Shown here: in pieces, positions 36,288 to 45,251 of the stretch
Position numbering within the stretch: the stretch's first letter is position 1
Layout of the letters: every line of letters starts with the position of its first letter
From: Desulfopila inferna
GTDB lineage: Bacteria; Desulfobacterota; Desulfobulbia; Desulfobulbales; Desulfocapsaceae
DNA length: 64,000 bases
Assembly: GCF_016919005.1 (NCBI RefSeq)
Contig: NZ_JAFFQE010000009.1
Span: 124,001-188,000 of the forward strand
Direction: 5' to 3'
Position numbers and translations under genes: made by a program
The notes under the pieces: model-generated
The model's input: only the letters and a program-made list of their open reading frames with translations
Told to the model about the DNA's origin: nothing
Database searches by the model: none

Positions 36288-36356
36288 GGTTCCGGATCGT
36301 GGTCCGGAATGACGGGTATGTGGCAGCACCCATCTCCATTCCACGGACGTCATTCC
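36288..36356. repeat. REP-like palindrome pair
   Basis: TTCCGGA (36290-36296), loop TCGTGG, TCCGGAA (36303-36309), followed by TGACGGG, forms a short hairpin nearly identical to the element at 47982-48010. A second, inverted piece (CGTCATTCC, 36348-36356) pairs with GGAATGACG (36306-36314), giving the two-arm layout often seen for REP pairs. It lies between the convergent thioesterase and M23 peptidase genes. Confidence 0.6.
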
Positions 36357-36403
36357 ATGCCTGATGCGGAATGCATACAATGTTTCAAAGACAAGGCCTC
36401 CGC

Positions 36404-37066
36404 CTACACCTTAAACAGCGGTATCGGAGAGGGACAAATCTCATTCATCTCCGCCAGATCTTTTGCAGCGCAATACCCCTTGGAAGCGTAGCCCAACTTC
36501 AGTCCCTTCAAGGTGATGACCTGAAGATGGGTATGGTAAAACCAGTTGCCGTTTTCATGAAAATCACCAATTTCCGCAAAAGCCTGCCCCGCAGGGAGAA
36601 TTTTCCCTGCCGGCGGCAGACTCTCTCGCCGCAGATGACCGTAAAAACTGTAGAAGGGCTCGAAATAGGGGCTTTCATGGCGGAGAAGGACGAAGCTACC
36701 GTAGTTACCCTCTCCGCTCTCATAACCGCTTTCGGCGACAACACCATCAAGCGGGGTATGAAGGGGGGTCCCCAAACCGACGATAATGTCCAAACCGAGA
36801 TGGATGAAGCGTCCCTCTTCCACCATCTGGGGACAATCCGCCAGCAGGGTATCCCTGTTTTCCAGATAGGCTGCCACCCCCCAACTGTACTCCGCCCCCA
36901 TCTTTTCCTCAAGAATCTGTTGAAAACTCCGCTGATCGCGCATATCGACGCCTGAGAGAAGGCTGCTTCGAGGGGAAAGATCGGCAATAAATGGATCACC
37001 CCGTAGATTATGAAAGATCGGCTGATACTCGACCCTGCGGCTATACAACATAAATGGATAATGCAT
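36404..37066 (-). CDS. M23-family (LytM-like) metallopeptidase domain protein
   Basis: A 220-residue protein with an M23 peptidase core: the zinc motif H-x3-D in RFIHLGLDIIVG, then FYGHL and the terminal H-x-H of HTHLQVI, which are the expected catalytic residues of peptidoglycan endopeptidases. ATG 37066 begins MHYPFMLYSRR; there is no signal peptide or transmembrane helix, so how it reaches the cell wall is unclear, and related cytoplasmic-looking members exist. It is 41 bases after the KamA-like gene, in the same direction, but no functional link is known. Confidence 0.8.
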   Translation of the reverse strand: MHYPFMLYSRRVEYQPIFHNLRGDPFIADLSPRSSLLSGVDMRDQRSFQQILEEKMGAEYSWGVAAYLENRDTLLADCPQMVEEGRFIHLGLDIIVGLGTPLHTPLDGVVAESGYESGEGNYGSFVLLRHESPYFEPFYSFYGHLRRESLPPAGKILPAGQAFAEIGDFHENGNWFYHTHLQVITLKGLKLGYASKGYCAAKDLAEMNEICPSPIPLFKV

Positions 37067-37107
37067 AGGCCCTCCCGGCGCCAAAGTTATCTTAATAAAT
37101 CAAGGTG

Positions 37108-39567
37108 CTACGAAAGAGCAAAATCCGTAGTTTTCAAGAGTCCCGTAATCGGCACCACAGGTTTGCCGTCATTGTCTTCCCTGACACCTTCCGGCCATTC
37201 AAAATCGGCCGACATTCCTTTGAAGTAGTCAAGATCGTAGGGCAGCAGCTTCAGGGAGAGGTCTTCGCCATCCCCGATGATCGTAGAGGCCATACCGAAG
37301 TCGACTTCGCCCAGCAAGGTGTGAACGATATAGCGGGGTACTTCACGGCCGCTGCCGTCCCTGCGCACCCGTGTGGCAATGTCGATAACATCATAGAGTG
37401 CCACCGGATTTTCACTGTTCCAGCGGTTCTGCACATCCAGCCCGGCGACATAGAGATGATGAAATTCAATGCCCGCCTGGCGACAGTGGTAGGCGAGAAG
37501 ATGTATGGTTTCCGGGGTATCGTTGATCCGTCCCAGCAGCGGGGTGTTGTTGTATACCGTGATACCTTTGTTTCTAAGGAGTCGGGCCAGACGGCCATGC
37601 TCTTCGGTGAATTCCTCCGCCACCAGAAAATGAGTTTCGATTTCCAGCCGTTTGGGGTTGACCAGGGTGAGCTTGTTCAGACCGGCGAGCCTGTCGATCA
37701 CCTCAGCTGTATACAACTGCGGCTCATAATTAAATTTAAGGCTGCGCAGACGAATGGCGTTCACATGAGGTATGTCATCGAGAACTTTAACGATTCTGTC
37801 AATCTGATAGAGAGAATCGACCGCATCGGTTTCCGAGATGATCACTACATCGGTGATGCGCTCATCGCCACGGATATAATAGAGATCCTCCTCCGTGCAC
37901 TCGGTATCGACTTCGACCCTGGTCTCATGGACGCGTGACAGGTTAAAGGATCTGGTATCGACCAGCGAAGGCGAGAGCTTCCTCTCCTCCCTCATCATTT
38001 CCAGAACCGCCTCGGTGCTCTCCGGCTGAGTCATGCCGCCGCCGAAACGCAGCGGGCGTGAACCGAGAAAGAGCGAGTCGTCACCGATCTTGGCCATATA
38101 CTGGATATCGATGGTGCCCTCCTCATTGACCCGTATATTTTCAAGCTCATTGGCTATCGGAGCGAACTCCTTGAAATAGTCGGGATTGTAGGGACTGCGG
38201 ATCCAGATGAAATTGTCGTTTTCCTCCACCGGCTCTACTGCCCAACCGCTGATATTCCAGTCCATCTTGCCGATCGGCGTGGCCGTACAGATCCTGGGGA
38301 TGACCCGGTCGGAGAGATGAGCCCGAAGGTAGCTACCCATCTCCAGTCCTTTCGAAATGGGTGACCAATAAATGCTGTTGCCGTGGATCGGACTGCAGGG
38401 GATATAGATATAATGGAGTTCAGCGCCGGCACCGCGCAGCAGACTGAAAAGCCGGACCAGTTCGGGCCCCTGGTCGTTGCAGTCTTTGAGGAAGGGTGTC
38501 TGCACATAAACGACTATGCCGCTTTTCACCAGCTCCGAGATGATCATCAGGCATTGCGGCGAAATTTCATCGGGATGGATGAAGTGGGTGGCGATCTCCA
38601 TGCGCTTGCCGCGTTCCTGCAGCTCCAGGTTTTTGCGCTTCAGATAGTTGAGCATCGAGGCATCATCGGCGAGAAACAAATGGGGGTAATAAGCGATGGA
38701 GCGGGTGGCCAGGCGCAGCGTCTGCACATGTTCGACCTCCATCAGCCCGTCGATTGCGCTCGCTATATTTTCCCGGTTCATGAAAGGATCGCCGCCGGTG
38801 ATGACTATCTCTTTTATAGCCGGTGAGTTGGCCACATGTTCGATGGCCGTACGGACATCCTCGGCGCTCGGATTTTGCTGGTTTCTCTCCTCCTTATGCT
38901 TGCGGAAACAGAACCTGCAGTAGACGGGGCAGGCCATATTGAGCAGGAAAATGACCCGATTCAGATACATCTGCTCAAGTAGTCCCTGGTGAAATTGACC
39001 GATCCAGGTATTGGTATGGCCAATGGTATCAAGCTCTTCTACAAAAGGGAGATATTGATACGCTACACTGCCGGAGACCCGCATCTGACGAATAGTATGC
39101 ATCGACAACCGCACCGGATAGGTATCGATCACCTTCTGCATGTCGGCATGATCGGACTTTTTGATCCTGATATTGGCAACCTTCTCCAGCTGCTCGGTGT
39201 TCTTGATGGATATAAATCTGTTTCCGGGCAGAACCACCTCAAGAATGGCCATCAACAGCAGGTGGGGCATTTCAATATCACCGACAACGATCTTCTTGGT
39301 ACCGTCGGCTTTGCCCAGCTGCGCCAGGAGATCAGTGAAAAATCCCTGAGGATCGTCCGCGTATCCGCAAGCTTCAAGCAGCCTCTCCCGTTTAGTCAGA
39401 CCATCGCCGATCTGAATTACTTCGAAAAAGGAACGGTCAATGAGGGGCCTTACCCCCAGTTGTTCCAAGAAACCGGTAAGAGCGGCGGTAAGGTCCGTAA
39501 GGGAAGCTTCGTTTTTTTCCCCGGAATTTGCATAATCAATTTCCAACATCGTCTCATTTTCAGACAT
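37108..39567 (-). CDS. Double-length KamA-type radical SAM protein with a degenerate second half
   Basis: An 819-residue protein; lysine 2,3-aminomutase (KamA) and EpmB are about 340-420 residues. The first half is a KamA-family radical SAM domain: the [4Fe-4S] motif C-x3-C-x2-C at 213, 217 and 220, the SAM-binding GGDP at 258-261, and EIATHF at 324. The PLP-lysine motif of true KamA is not evident. Residues ~574-740 repeat the first barrel in a 318-residue register (EIETHF at 642; TPLLGR matching TPFLKD; FHHLYV matching LHYIYI) but with no cysteine cluster. GGGAG precedes ATG 39567. The substrate is unknown; a dimer-in-one-chain is an inference. Confidence 0.86.
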   Translation of the reverse strand: MSENETMLEIDYANSGEKNEASLTDLTAALTGFLEQLGVRPLIDRSFFEVIQIGDGLTKRERLLEACGYADDPQGFFTDLLAQLGKADGTKKIVVGDIEMPHLLLMAILEVVLPGNRFISIKNTEQLEKVANIRIKKSDHADMQKVIDTYPVRLSMHTIRQMRVSGSVAYQYLPFVEELDTIGHTNTWIGQFHQGLLEQMYLNRVIFLLNMACPVYCRFCFRKHKEERNQQNPSAEDVRTAIEHVANSPAIKEIVITGGDPFMNRENIASAIDGLMEVEHVQTLRLATRSIAYYPHLFLADDASMLNYLKRKNLELQERGKRMEIATHFIHPDEISPQCLMIISELVKSGIVVYVQTPFLKDCNDQGPELVRLFSLLRGAGAELHYIYIPCSPIHGNSIYWSPISKGLEMGSYLRAHLSDRVIPRICTATPIGKMDWNISGWAVEPVEENDNFIWIRSPYNPDYFKEFAPIANELENIRVNEEGTIDIQYMAKIGDDSLFLGSRPLRFGGGMTQPESTEAVLEMMREERKLSPSLVDTRSFNLSRVHETRVEVDTECTEEDLYYIRGDERITDVVIISETDAVDSLYQIDRIVKVLDDIPHVNAIRLRSLKFNYEPQLYTAEVIDRLAGLNKLTLVNPKRLEIETHFLVAEEFTEEHGRLARLLRNKGITVYNNTPLLGRINDTPETIHLLAYHCRQAGIEFHHLYVAGLDVQNRWNSENPVALYDVIDIATRVRRDGSGREVPRYIVHTLLGEVDFGMASTIIGDGEDLSLKLLPYDLDYFKGMSADFEWPEGVREDNDGKPVVPITGLLKTTDFALS

Positions 39568-39848
39568 CCTCGTTCTCCCAATATAAGAGGATAATAAAAC
39601 ATAGAGCCGTCAAAACACACTTCTGCTGATTATGACCGATCAGGGAGGTATTCAACAGCTACCAAAATATACATATTTCAGAGCCAGGTAAAAAAAACTC
39701 TCCTCTCCTCTCATTCCGCTTCACCTGGAGAAACAAACAACTGAAATTAATAAACAAAAACAAATTCCCCAAATTATAAAAACGGGAAGCATCCGGAATT
39801 TCACCAGATTATTATTTGACATTCTCCTCAAAATCTGCAATTTTAACT

Positions 39849-39877
39849 ATTATAGTAATAACTTTCCCATTATAGTA
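39849..39877 (+). promoter_or_regulatory. Direct repeats over the IclR gene start, possible operator
   Basis: ATTATAGTA occurs at 39849-39857 and again at 39869-39877, exactly 20 bases apart (about two helical turns), the second copy covering the first base of the regulator's ATG. This is a typical layout for autoregulation. TATAGT within the first copy could also serve as a -10 box. Confidence 0.4.
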
Positions 39878-40689
39878 TGACAGATAATAATTCATCCCAA
39901 AACGGAATGTCAAAAGGAAAATACTATTTTTCCAAATCATTGGAAAAGGGCTTGAGAATACTGTCTCTTTTCAAGAATGACACCCCTGTGTTAACCCAGA
40001 GCGAAATCGCCAAGACTCTGGATCTCAATATGACATCCACCTACCGTTACATCAACACCCTGGTAGAGATGGGATATTTGGAAAAAGATCGAAAAACCAA
40101 GGAGATTCGGCCGTCGACCCAGTGTCTGCTGCTGTGCATCAACCTGATGCAGGCCACCGATAACCTCAAAATGATCAAGGATGTCGTCGACCGGCTCCAC
40201 CGGGAAAACAATATCAGCATCGATGTCGCCTATGCGGTAGATGATACCCTGGTACGTCTCTACCACAGGGAGGCGGAGGAGGCCCTGACTTTCAGCCTGC
40301 CGGAATTTTCAACAAACTGTCTGCACAACACGGCCCTGGGCAAGGCCTATCTTTCCAGCCTGCCGGACCACATCATCGCTGAAAAAATTGAGCGGATGGA
40401 TCTGGTTGCCAAAACGGCAAACACCATCCGCGATAAAGATACACTGCTCAAAGAAATAGAAATTACCAGAAAGCGCGGATTCGCCATGCAGGTGGAAGAG
40501 TATCTGCCCGGCGTGCTGGCTATTGCCGCACCGCTGTATGACCCCATAAACGCAACGTCGGTGGGTGCGGTATCTTTTGATTTTTCAGTACTGCAGCACA
40601 CCGCGGAGAGCATCATGGCTCAATACGGAGATATGGTCAGGGAAACAGCCGCCCAACTCTCTCAGCTGCTTCCCTCTGCAAAAATTTAG
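39877..40689 (+). CDS. IclR-family transcriptional regulator
   Basis: A 270-residue IclR regulator: winged helix-turn-helix at about residues 22-85 (LTQSEIAKTLDLNMTSTYRYINTLVEMGYLEKD in two pieces of helix and wing) and a C-terminal effector-binding domain ending in the usual SVGAVSFDF stretch. ATG 39877 has no Shine-Dalgarno site; ATG 39907 is an alternative that keeps the DNA-binding domain. It lies directly upstream of, and in line with, the ABC importer operon, whose expression it most likely controls in response to the substrate. Confidence 0.93.
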   Translation: MTDNNSSQNGMSKGKYYFSKSLEKGLRILSLFKNDTPVLTQSEIAKTLDLNMTSTYRYINTLVEMGYLEKDRKTKEIRPSTQCLLLCINLMQATDNLKMIKDVVDRLHRENNISIDVAYAVDDTLVRLYHREAEEALTFSLPEFSTNCLHNTALGKAYLSSLPDHIIAEKIERMDLVAKTANTIRDKDTLLKEIEITRKRGFAMQVEEYLPGVLAIAAPLYDPINATSVGAVSFDFSVLQHTAESIMAQYGDMVRETAAQLSQLLPSAKI

Positions 40690-40755
40690 TGCCGGGCCTG
40701 CGGGACATTATTTCCAATGGTCAGGACTGATTTGCTGCACATTTTACATGCATAT

Positions 40756-40791
40756 GGGACACGGTTTAAATACGGGACACGGTTTAAATAC
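40756..40791 (+). repeat. Two tandem 18-bp repeats upstream of the importer operon
   Basis: GGGACACGGTTTAAATAC is present twice without a gap (40756-40773 and 40774-40791), 33 bases before the first permease ATG. It is the obvious candidate operator for the IclR regulator, or a recent short tandem duplication in the leader. Confidence 0.75.
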
Positions 40792-40824
40792 TTAAAAACG
40801 CACTTCAACCTCTGATCGACAGCT

Positions 40825-41691
40825 ATGAAAACCAAAAGTTGGAAACCCTGGGCACTCCTGGCCCCTTCCATGAGCGCAGTCTTTTTTCTTCTCGTCATCC
40901 CCGTCTGTTTCGTTGTGGTATACAGCTTCTGGCTGCGCGCCCCGAGCGGCGCCGACATCCCGGCTTTCCAGTTTGGCAATTACGCTAAATTCTTCGAAGA
41001 TTTTTTTTATCCCAAAATACTGTTCCGCACCATCAGAATTGCCTTTGAAACCGTTTTTCTCTGCGTGATCATGGGCTACATCCCGGCCTATTTTTTCTAC
41101 CGGAGCACCAGTCGGTACAAACAGATTTATCTTCTGCTGATCATGCTGCCCTTCTGGATAAGCTTCATTATCCGGACCATGAGCTGGATTAACATTATGG
41201 GCGATTCCGGTCTTATCAACCATTTCCTCATAAAGATCGGGCTGCTGGAAACTCCTATCTCCATGCTCTATAATGAGTTTACCGTGCTGATGGGGTTGAT
41301 CATGTACCTGCTGCCCTTTATGGTGCTCAACATCTACGTCAGCCTCGAAGGCATCGACAAGAGCCTGCTCGAGGCCGCCCGTTCCATGGGCTGTACCGAA
41401 TGGCAGGCCTTCCGCGAAGTCACTCTGCCTCTGAGCCTGCCCGGCCTCAGCGCCGGCTGTCTCCTGGTCTTTGTGCTGACGGCGGGGACTTATCTACCGC
41501 CCATGATCCTTGGCGGGCCCGGCAACGACATGATCGCCAACCTTATTTTCAAACGGGTCGTGGGCACTCTGGACTGGCCCTTCGGCTCCGCCATCAGTGT
41601 GATCCTGCTGTCACTGCTGTTTGTGATTGTCTGGACCTACAATCGTTACCTGGGTATCAACCAGATTTTCAAAAGCTTTCAGGGAAAATAA
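40825..41691 (+). CDS. ABC transporter permease, PotB-like
   Basis: A 288-residue inner-membrane permease of the spermidine/putrescine (PotB) type with about six hydrophobic helices. The EAA loop that contacts the ATPase is visible as LLEAARSMGCTEWQAFREVTLPLSLPG. It pairs with the next gene, which starts three bases after its stop. Together with the binding protein and ATPase it forms a polyamine/opine-type importer, although substrate cannot be told from permeases. Confidence 0.92.
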   Translation: MKTKSWKPWALLAPSMSAVFFLLVIPVCFVVVYSFWLRAPSGADIPAFQFGNYAKFFEDFFYPKILFRTIRIAFETVFLCVIMGYIPAYFFYRSTSRYKQIYLLLIMLPFWISFIIRTMSWINIMGDSGLINHFLIKIGLLETPISMLYNEFTVLMGLIMYLLPFMVLNIYVSLEGIDKSLLEAARSMGCTEWQAFREVTLPLSLPGLSAGCLLVFVLTAGTYLPPMILGGPGNDMIANLIFKRVVGTLDWPFGSAISVILLSLLFVIVWTYNRYLGINQIFKSFQGK

Positions 41692-41694
41692 CCC

Positions 41695-42489
41695 ATGCGA
41701 CATTCAATTGGATGGTCACTCATCAGGTTCTACACCATACTGGTCTACATCTTCATGTTCACGCCCATCGTGGTTGTCATTGTTTTGTCATTCAACCCCA
41801 AGCAGTTCGGAATCTTCCCGATGGATGGGGTCAGCCTGCGCTGGTTCATTAAACTCGCCCAGAACGACTCGATCATCGACGCCTTTAAAAATTCACTGAT
41901 CCTGGGATCACTCACCGCCATTATCTCAACCGCCATCGGCATACTTGCGGCACTGGCTTTTATCCGTTTTGACTTCCCCGGCAAAAACACCATCAATACC
42001 CTGCTGCTCTCTCCTATCATGATTCCCGAGGTGGTGCTGGGCGTGGCTCTGCTCCTTTTTTTGCGCTATCTGCAGCAACCAAAAAGCTTCGCCCTGCTGC
42101 TCATGGGTCATGTGGTTCTGACCCTGCCTTATGTACTGCTCATTGTTCAGGCACGTCTGGTCGGCATCAAAAAAGAATATGAGGAGGCTGCACGGTCACT
42201 GGGGGCCAACGGCTTTCAGACCTTCAGGGAAGTCACTTTCCCCTTGCTGCTGCCCGCCATTCTGGCCGGAGCCCTCTTTGCCTTTACGATTTCATTCGAC
42301 GATATCACCGCCACGCTTTTCTGGGCGACGGCGGAGAACCAGACCGTACCGGTCAAGATATTCAGTATGCTGAGAAATTCGATCAGCCCCGAAATCAACG
42401 CCCTTGGTACGGTAATGATCGTGCTGACAGTCTCCACGCCGCTGCTGGCTGGATATCTGTCACGCAGATTTTCCAAGTTTAAGGAGTGA
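41695..42489 (+). CDS. ABC transporter permease, PotC-like
   Basis: A 264-residue permease of the PotC type with six predicted helices and the EAA loop YEEAARSLGANGFQTFREVTFPLL. FTISFDDITATLFW near the C-terminus is the family's FDD(F/I) region. The start is three bases after the PotB-like gene stop; GGGAAAATAACCC lies at the junction. After it comes a 256-base gap with a small hairpin before the binding-protein gene. Confidence 0.92.
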   Translation: MRHSIGWSLIRFYTILVYIFMFTPIVVVIVLSFNPKQFGIFPMDGVSLRWFIKLAQNDSIIDAFKNSLILGSLTAIISTAIGILAALAFIRFDFPGKNTINTLLLSPIMIPEVVLGVALLLFLRYLQQPKSFALLLMGHVVLTLPYVLLIVQARLVGIKKEYEEAARSLGANGFQTFREVTFPLLLPAILAGALFAFTISFDDITATLFWATAENQTVPVKIFSMLRNSISPEINALGTVMIVLTVSTPLLAGYLSRRFSKFKE

Positions 42490-42529
42490 ACAGGTTGCAA
42501 TAGCGCCGGAATAATCAGGGATTGACGGT

Positions 42530-42547
42530 TTCCGGACCACTCCGGAA
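42530..42547. repeat. Short palindrome between permease and binding-protein genes
   Basis: TTCCGGA (42530-42536), loop CCAC, TCCGGAA (42541-42547): a perfect 7-bp hairpin whose arms equal those of the REP-like elements at 36290 and 47985. As an mRNA structure it could also stabilise the permease transcript's end and set the ratio of permease to binding protein. Confidence 0.55.
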
Positions 42548-42745
42548 CAACTCGGTTTCGGCAATCACAGAGGATGGATTCAAAGTCACATTGTAACTAT
42601 TCAGGTTGATCCGCATTATTTGGCCAACCACCGGTCTGTAACTGTTTAGCAGTACGCCATATGTCCATAAGCAGGGCGGTTAGCCATACATCGGGTATGC
42701 TGCTGAAGAGTTACGTCACATTAAACACAACAGGGAGGAGAACAC

Positions 42746-43909
42746 ATGTCAATCGTTACCAAGGAAAAATTGGATCGTGTCTATGATGCCTACAAAAGCG
42801 GTAATCTCAGCCGCCGAGACTTTCTCAAATACCTTACCATGGCAGGCGCCACCATCGGCCTGATGGGAAGTCCTTTCGGCAAGATGCTCGGCAATGCCCA
42901 GGCAGCGGAATCCATCAGATTCGACGGCTGGGGTGGAAGTACCTCAGAGGCATTCCGCAAATACGCCTTTGAGCCCTTCACCGAAGCTACCGGCATCAAG
43001 GTAATCGACGGCGAGTTCGGTGACATGGACTCGTATCTCACCAGGGTCAAGGCCTCTTATCCACCGGGCGGTGAATTTAATATCGCCCACCTCAGTGCCG
43101 TCTTCGATTACGCCCGTTATGTCGATCTGGGATTCTCCACGGAACTGGACGAGGCGAAAATCCCCAACCTGGATCTGGTGATGAAAGCCATGATCAAGCC
43201 GCTACGCGATATTACCGGCGGCACTCTGTCTGCTGTCCCCTATGATCTCGGTCAGACAGGCATCGCCTACAACACCACCAAGATAAGCAAGGAAAAGGCT
43301 GAAAAAATGGGCGCCTCCCTGCTCTGGGACAAGGAACTCAAAGGCAAGCTGGGCAGCTGGGGCGGCGACTTCAGGACCAATATGTGGTATGCCGCGCTGC
43401 ACACCGGTCAAAGTCCAAACAACATGACCGATATCGATGCCATCTGGGCAGCCCTGCGTGAACAGCGCGATCTGATGAAAAAATACTGGAGCTCAGGAGC
43501 CGAACTCATGAGTCTGCTGGCCAACGAGGAAATCTACGCCACCTCCGCCTGGTCCGGCAGGATCGCCGCTCTGCAGCAGGAAGGACATCCCATCGGCTAC
43601 CTCTCTCCGAAAGGCACCTACTCCTGGATGGAATATCTTTTTGTGCTCAAGGGGACAGACCTTGAAGTTGCTCAGCAGCTGCTTAACTTCATGCTCGAGC
43701 CGGAAGCCGCCATCGCCGTGGCCGAGGGACAGAACTATCCGCCGAGCCTCGATCCCACCAAGGTTGAATTGCCGGAGAGTATCAAGAAACTTCCGGCCTT
43801 TGATCCAACCGGTACACTGGAAGGGTATCTTTTCGCCGAACCTGAATACTGGAATGCGCACCAGTTGGAATGGACGGAAAAATGGGACCGCATCAAGGCA
43901 GGCAGCTGA
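42746..43909 (+). CDS. Twin-arginine-exported ABC substrate-binding protein, PotD-like
   Basis: A 387-residue periplasmic binding protein. The long N-terminal region ends in a Tat signal, SRRDFLKYLTMAGATIG (Arg-Arg at 23-24), with likely cleavage after AQA about residue 53, so it is exported folded. The mature part begins IRFDGWGGSTSEAF and resembles PotD/opine-binding proteins (DLGQTGIAYNT, a typical cleft segment; SAWSGR later). A strong GGGAGGAG site precedes the ATG, consistent with higher production than the permeases. The ligand is not assigned: polyamines, opines or betaine-like amino acids are all possible. Confidence 0.9.
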   Translation: MSIVTKEKLDRVYDAYKSGNLSRRDFLKYLTMAGATIGLMGSPFGKMLGNAQAAESIRFDGWGGSTSEAFRKYAFEPFTEATGIKVIDGEFGDMDSYLTRVKASYPPGGEFNIAHLSAVFDYARYVDLGFSTELDEAKIPNLDLVMKAMIKPLRDITGGTLSAVPYDLGQTGIAYNTTKISKEKAEKMGASLLWDKELKGKLGSWGGDFRTNMWYAALHTGQSPNNMTDIDAIWAALREQRDLMKKYWSSGAELMSLLANEEIYATSAWSGRIAALQQEGHPIGYLSPKGTYSWMEYLFVLKGTDLEVAQQLLNFMLEPEAAIAVAEGQNYPPSLDPTKVELPESIKKLPAFDPTGTLEGYLFAEPEYWNAHQLEWTEKWDRIKAGS

Positions 43910-44024
43910 TTAACCACAACCCGGGCGTATTGATTTTTTCCATCACCCAAAAAATCAATACGCCGCAGCACAGCAGCACGGGCCGGGCATGGGAGCCCGG
44001 CCAGGTTATCGTATAATTTGGAAC

Positions 44025-45140
44025 ATGGAGAAAAGGACAGTGGCAACCGGCAAGAAACAGCCTATTGTGGAATTCAGAGGCATAATGAAACGGTTCGACA
44101 ATATCGTCGCCGTTGAAAAGATGGATTTTGATATCGAGGAAGGCAGCCTGGTAACCCTGCTAGGACCTTCCGGCTGCGGCAAGACTACACTGCTGCGCAT
44201 GGTGGCTGGTCTTGAGGATCCCACCGAGGGCGATATCTTCATCAAGGGAAAACGGATCAACGATACTCCGATCCATAAGCGCAATCTCGGCATGATCTTT
44301 CAGAACTATGCTCTTTTTCCCCATAAGAACATCTTTGACAATGTGGCCTTCGGCCTGAAATACCGCAATGTATCAAAGGATGAGATCCGGGAAAAGGTGG
44401 CCAGAGCTTTGGAAATGGTCCGCCTTCCCAACGTGGAAAATCGTATGCCCAGCCAACTCTCCGGCGGCCAGCAGCAGCGTATTGCCATGGCGCGCGCCAT
44501 TGTCATCGAACCGGATGTCCTGCTCATGGACGAGCCGCTCTCAGCTCTTGACGAAAATCTGCGCGAAGAGATGCGCCGAGAGGTCGACAACCTCCAGGAA
44601 CTGCTGGGCGTGACCACCATATTCGTCACCCACGATCAGCGCGAAGCCCTGTCCATGTCCGACAAAATCCTGGTGATGAAAGAGGGGCGCAAACAGCAGG
44701 AAGGCGATCCGCAGACGGTGTACAACGAACCGATCAATCATTTTGTCGCCGATTTCCTGGGGCACTCCAACTTTATCAAAGGCGAGATTGTCGAGGTTGA
44801 AAAAGAGCATGTCCGGGTCAAGATTGAAACAGGCGACCTGCTTATCGCCGACAACAAAAATATGTTCAGCCAGGGAGATCGGGTTGAGTTGGTGGTCCGG
44901 GCGCAGCGCTTCGATCTTTACCCCATGGAGGAGTTTGACGCTACTGAAGGAATGAATGCCTTCGAGGGCAAGATCAAGGATCGCAGCTATATGGGCGGTG
45001 AGGTCAGCTATTTTATCGAACTCGGCGGCGGTCGGGAGATCCATATCATCAGTATGATGAGAACCAGAATCTATAATGTCGGGGAGAAGGTCAGTGTCGA
45101 GGTAGCACCGCACCATTGCCATCTCATTCCCATTGAATGA
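44025..45140 (+). CDS. ABC transporter ATPase, PotA-like
   Basis: A 371-residue ATPase of the PotA/FbpC (CUT/POPT) type: Walker A GPSGCGKTT, Q-loop QNYALF, signature LSGGQQQR, Walker B LLMDEP, H-loop THDQREA, then a C-terminal TOBE-like domain from about residue 255 that often senses ligand or regulators. ATG 44025 is used; a GTG five codons on has a better AAAAGGA site and may be the real start. The gene is followed by a strong terminator, closing the permease-permease-SBP-ATPase unit. Confidence 0.93.
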   Translation: MEKRTVATGKKQPIVEFRGIMKRFDNIVAVEKMDFDIEEGSLVTLLGPSGCGKTTLLRMVAGLEDPTEGDIFIKGKRINDTPIHKRNLGMIFQNYALFPHKNIFDNVAFGLKYRNVSKDEIREKVARALEMVRLPNVENRMPSQLSGGQQQRIAMARAIVIEPDVLLMDEPLSALDENLREEMRREVDNLQELLGVTTIFVTHDQREALSMSDKILVMKEGRKQQEGDPQTVYNEPINHFVADFLGHSNFIKGEIVEVEKEHVRVKIETGDLLIADNKNMFSQGDRVELVVRAQRFDLYPMEEFDATEGMNAFEGKIKDRSYMGGEVSYFIELGGGREIHIISMMRTRIYNVGEKVSVEVAPHHCHLIPIE

Positions 45141-45167
45141 AGCGGATCTTTACTGTAGAATTGCATT

Positions 45168-45210
45168 AAACCTGAAAACAGACATTATCGTTTTCAGGTT
45201 TTTCGTTTTT
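45168..45210 (+). terminator. Intrinsic terminator after the ABC ATPase gene
   Basis: AAACCTGAAAAC (45168-45179) pairs with GTTTTCAGGTTT (45190-45201) over 12 bp, loop of ten, followed by TTCGTTTTT. It separates the importer from the racemase/amidohydrolase pair, which may rely on readthrough or an own promoter in the following 40 bases. Confidence 0.85.
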
Positions 45211-45251
45211 AAGTATTCTCCACTTTCTTTCTCCACCATAAGGGGACAACG

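Noticed and set aside
40825-45140. Calling the importer potABCD outright
   Set aside because: The family resemblance is clear, but the epimerase and amidohydrolase next to it argue for a non-polyamine substrate, so no gene symbols are given.
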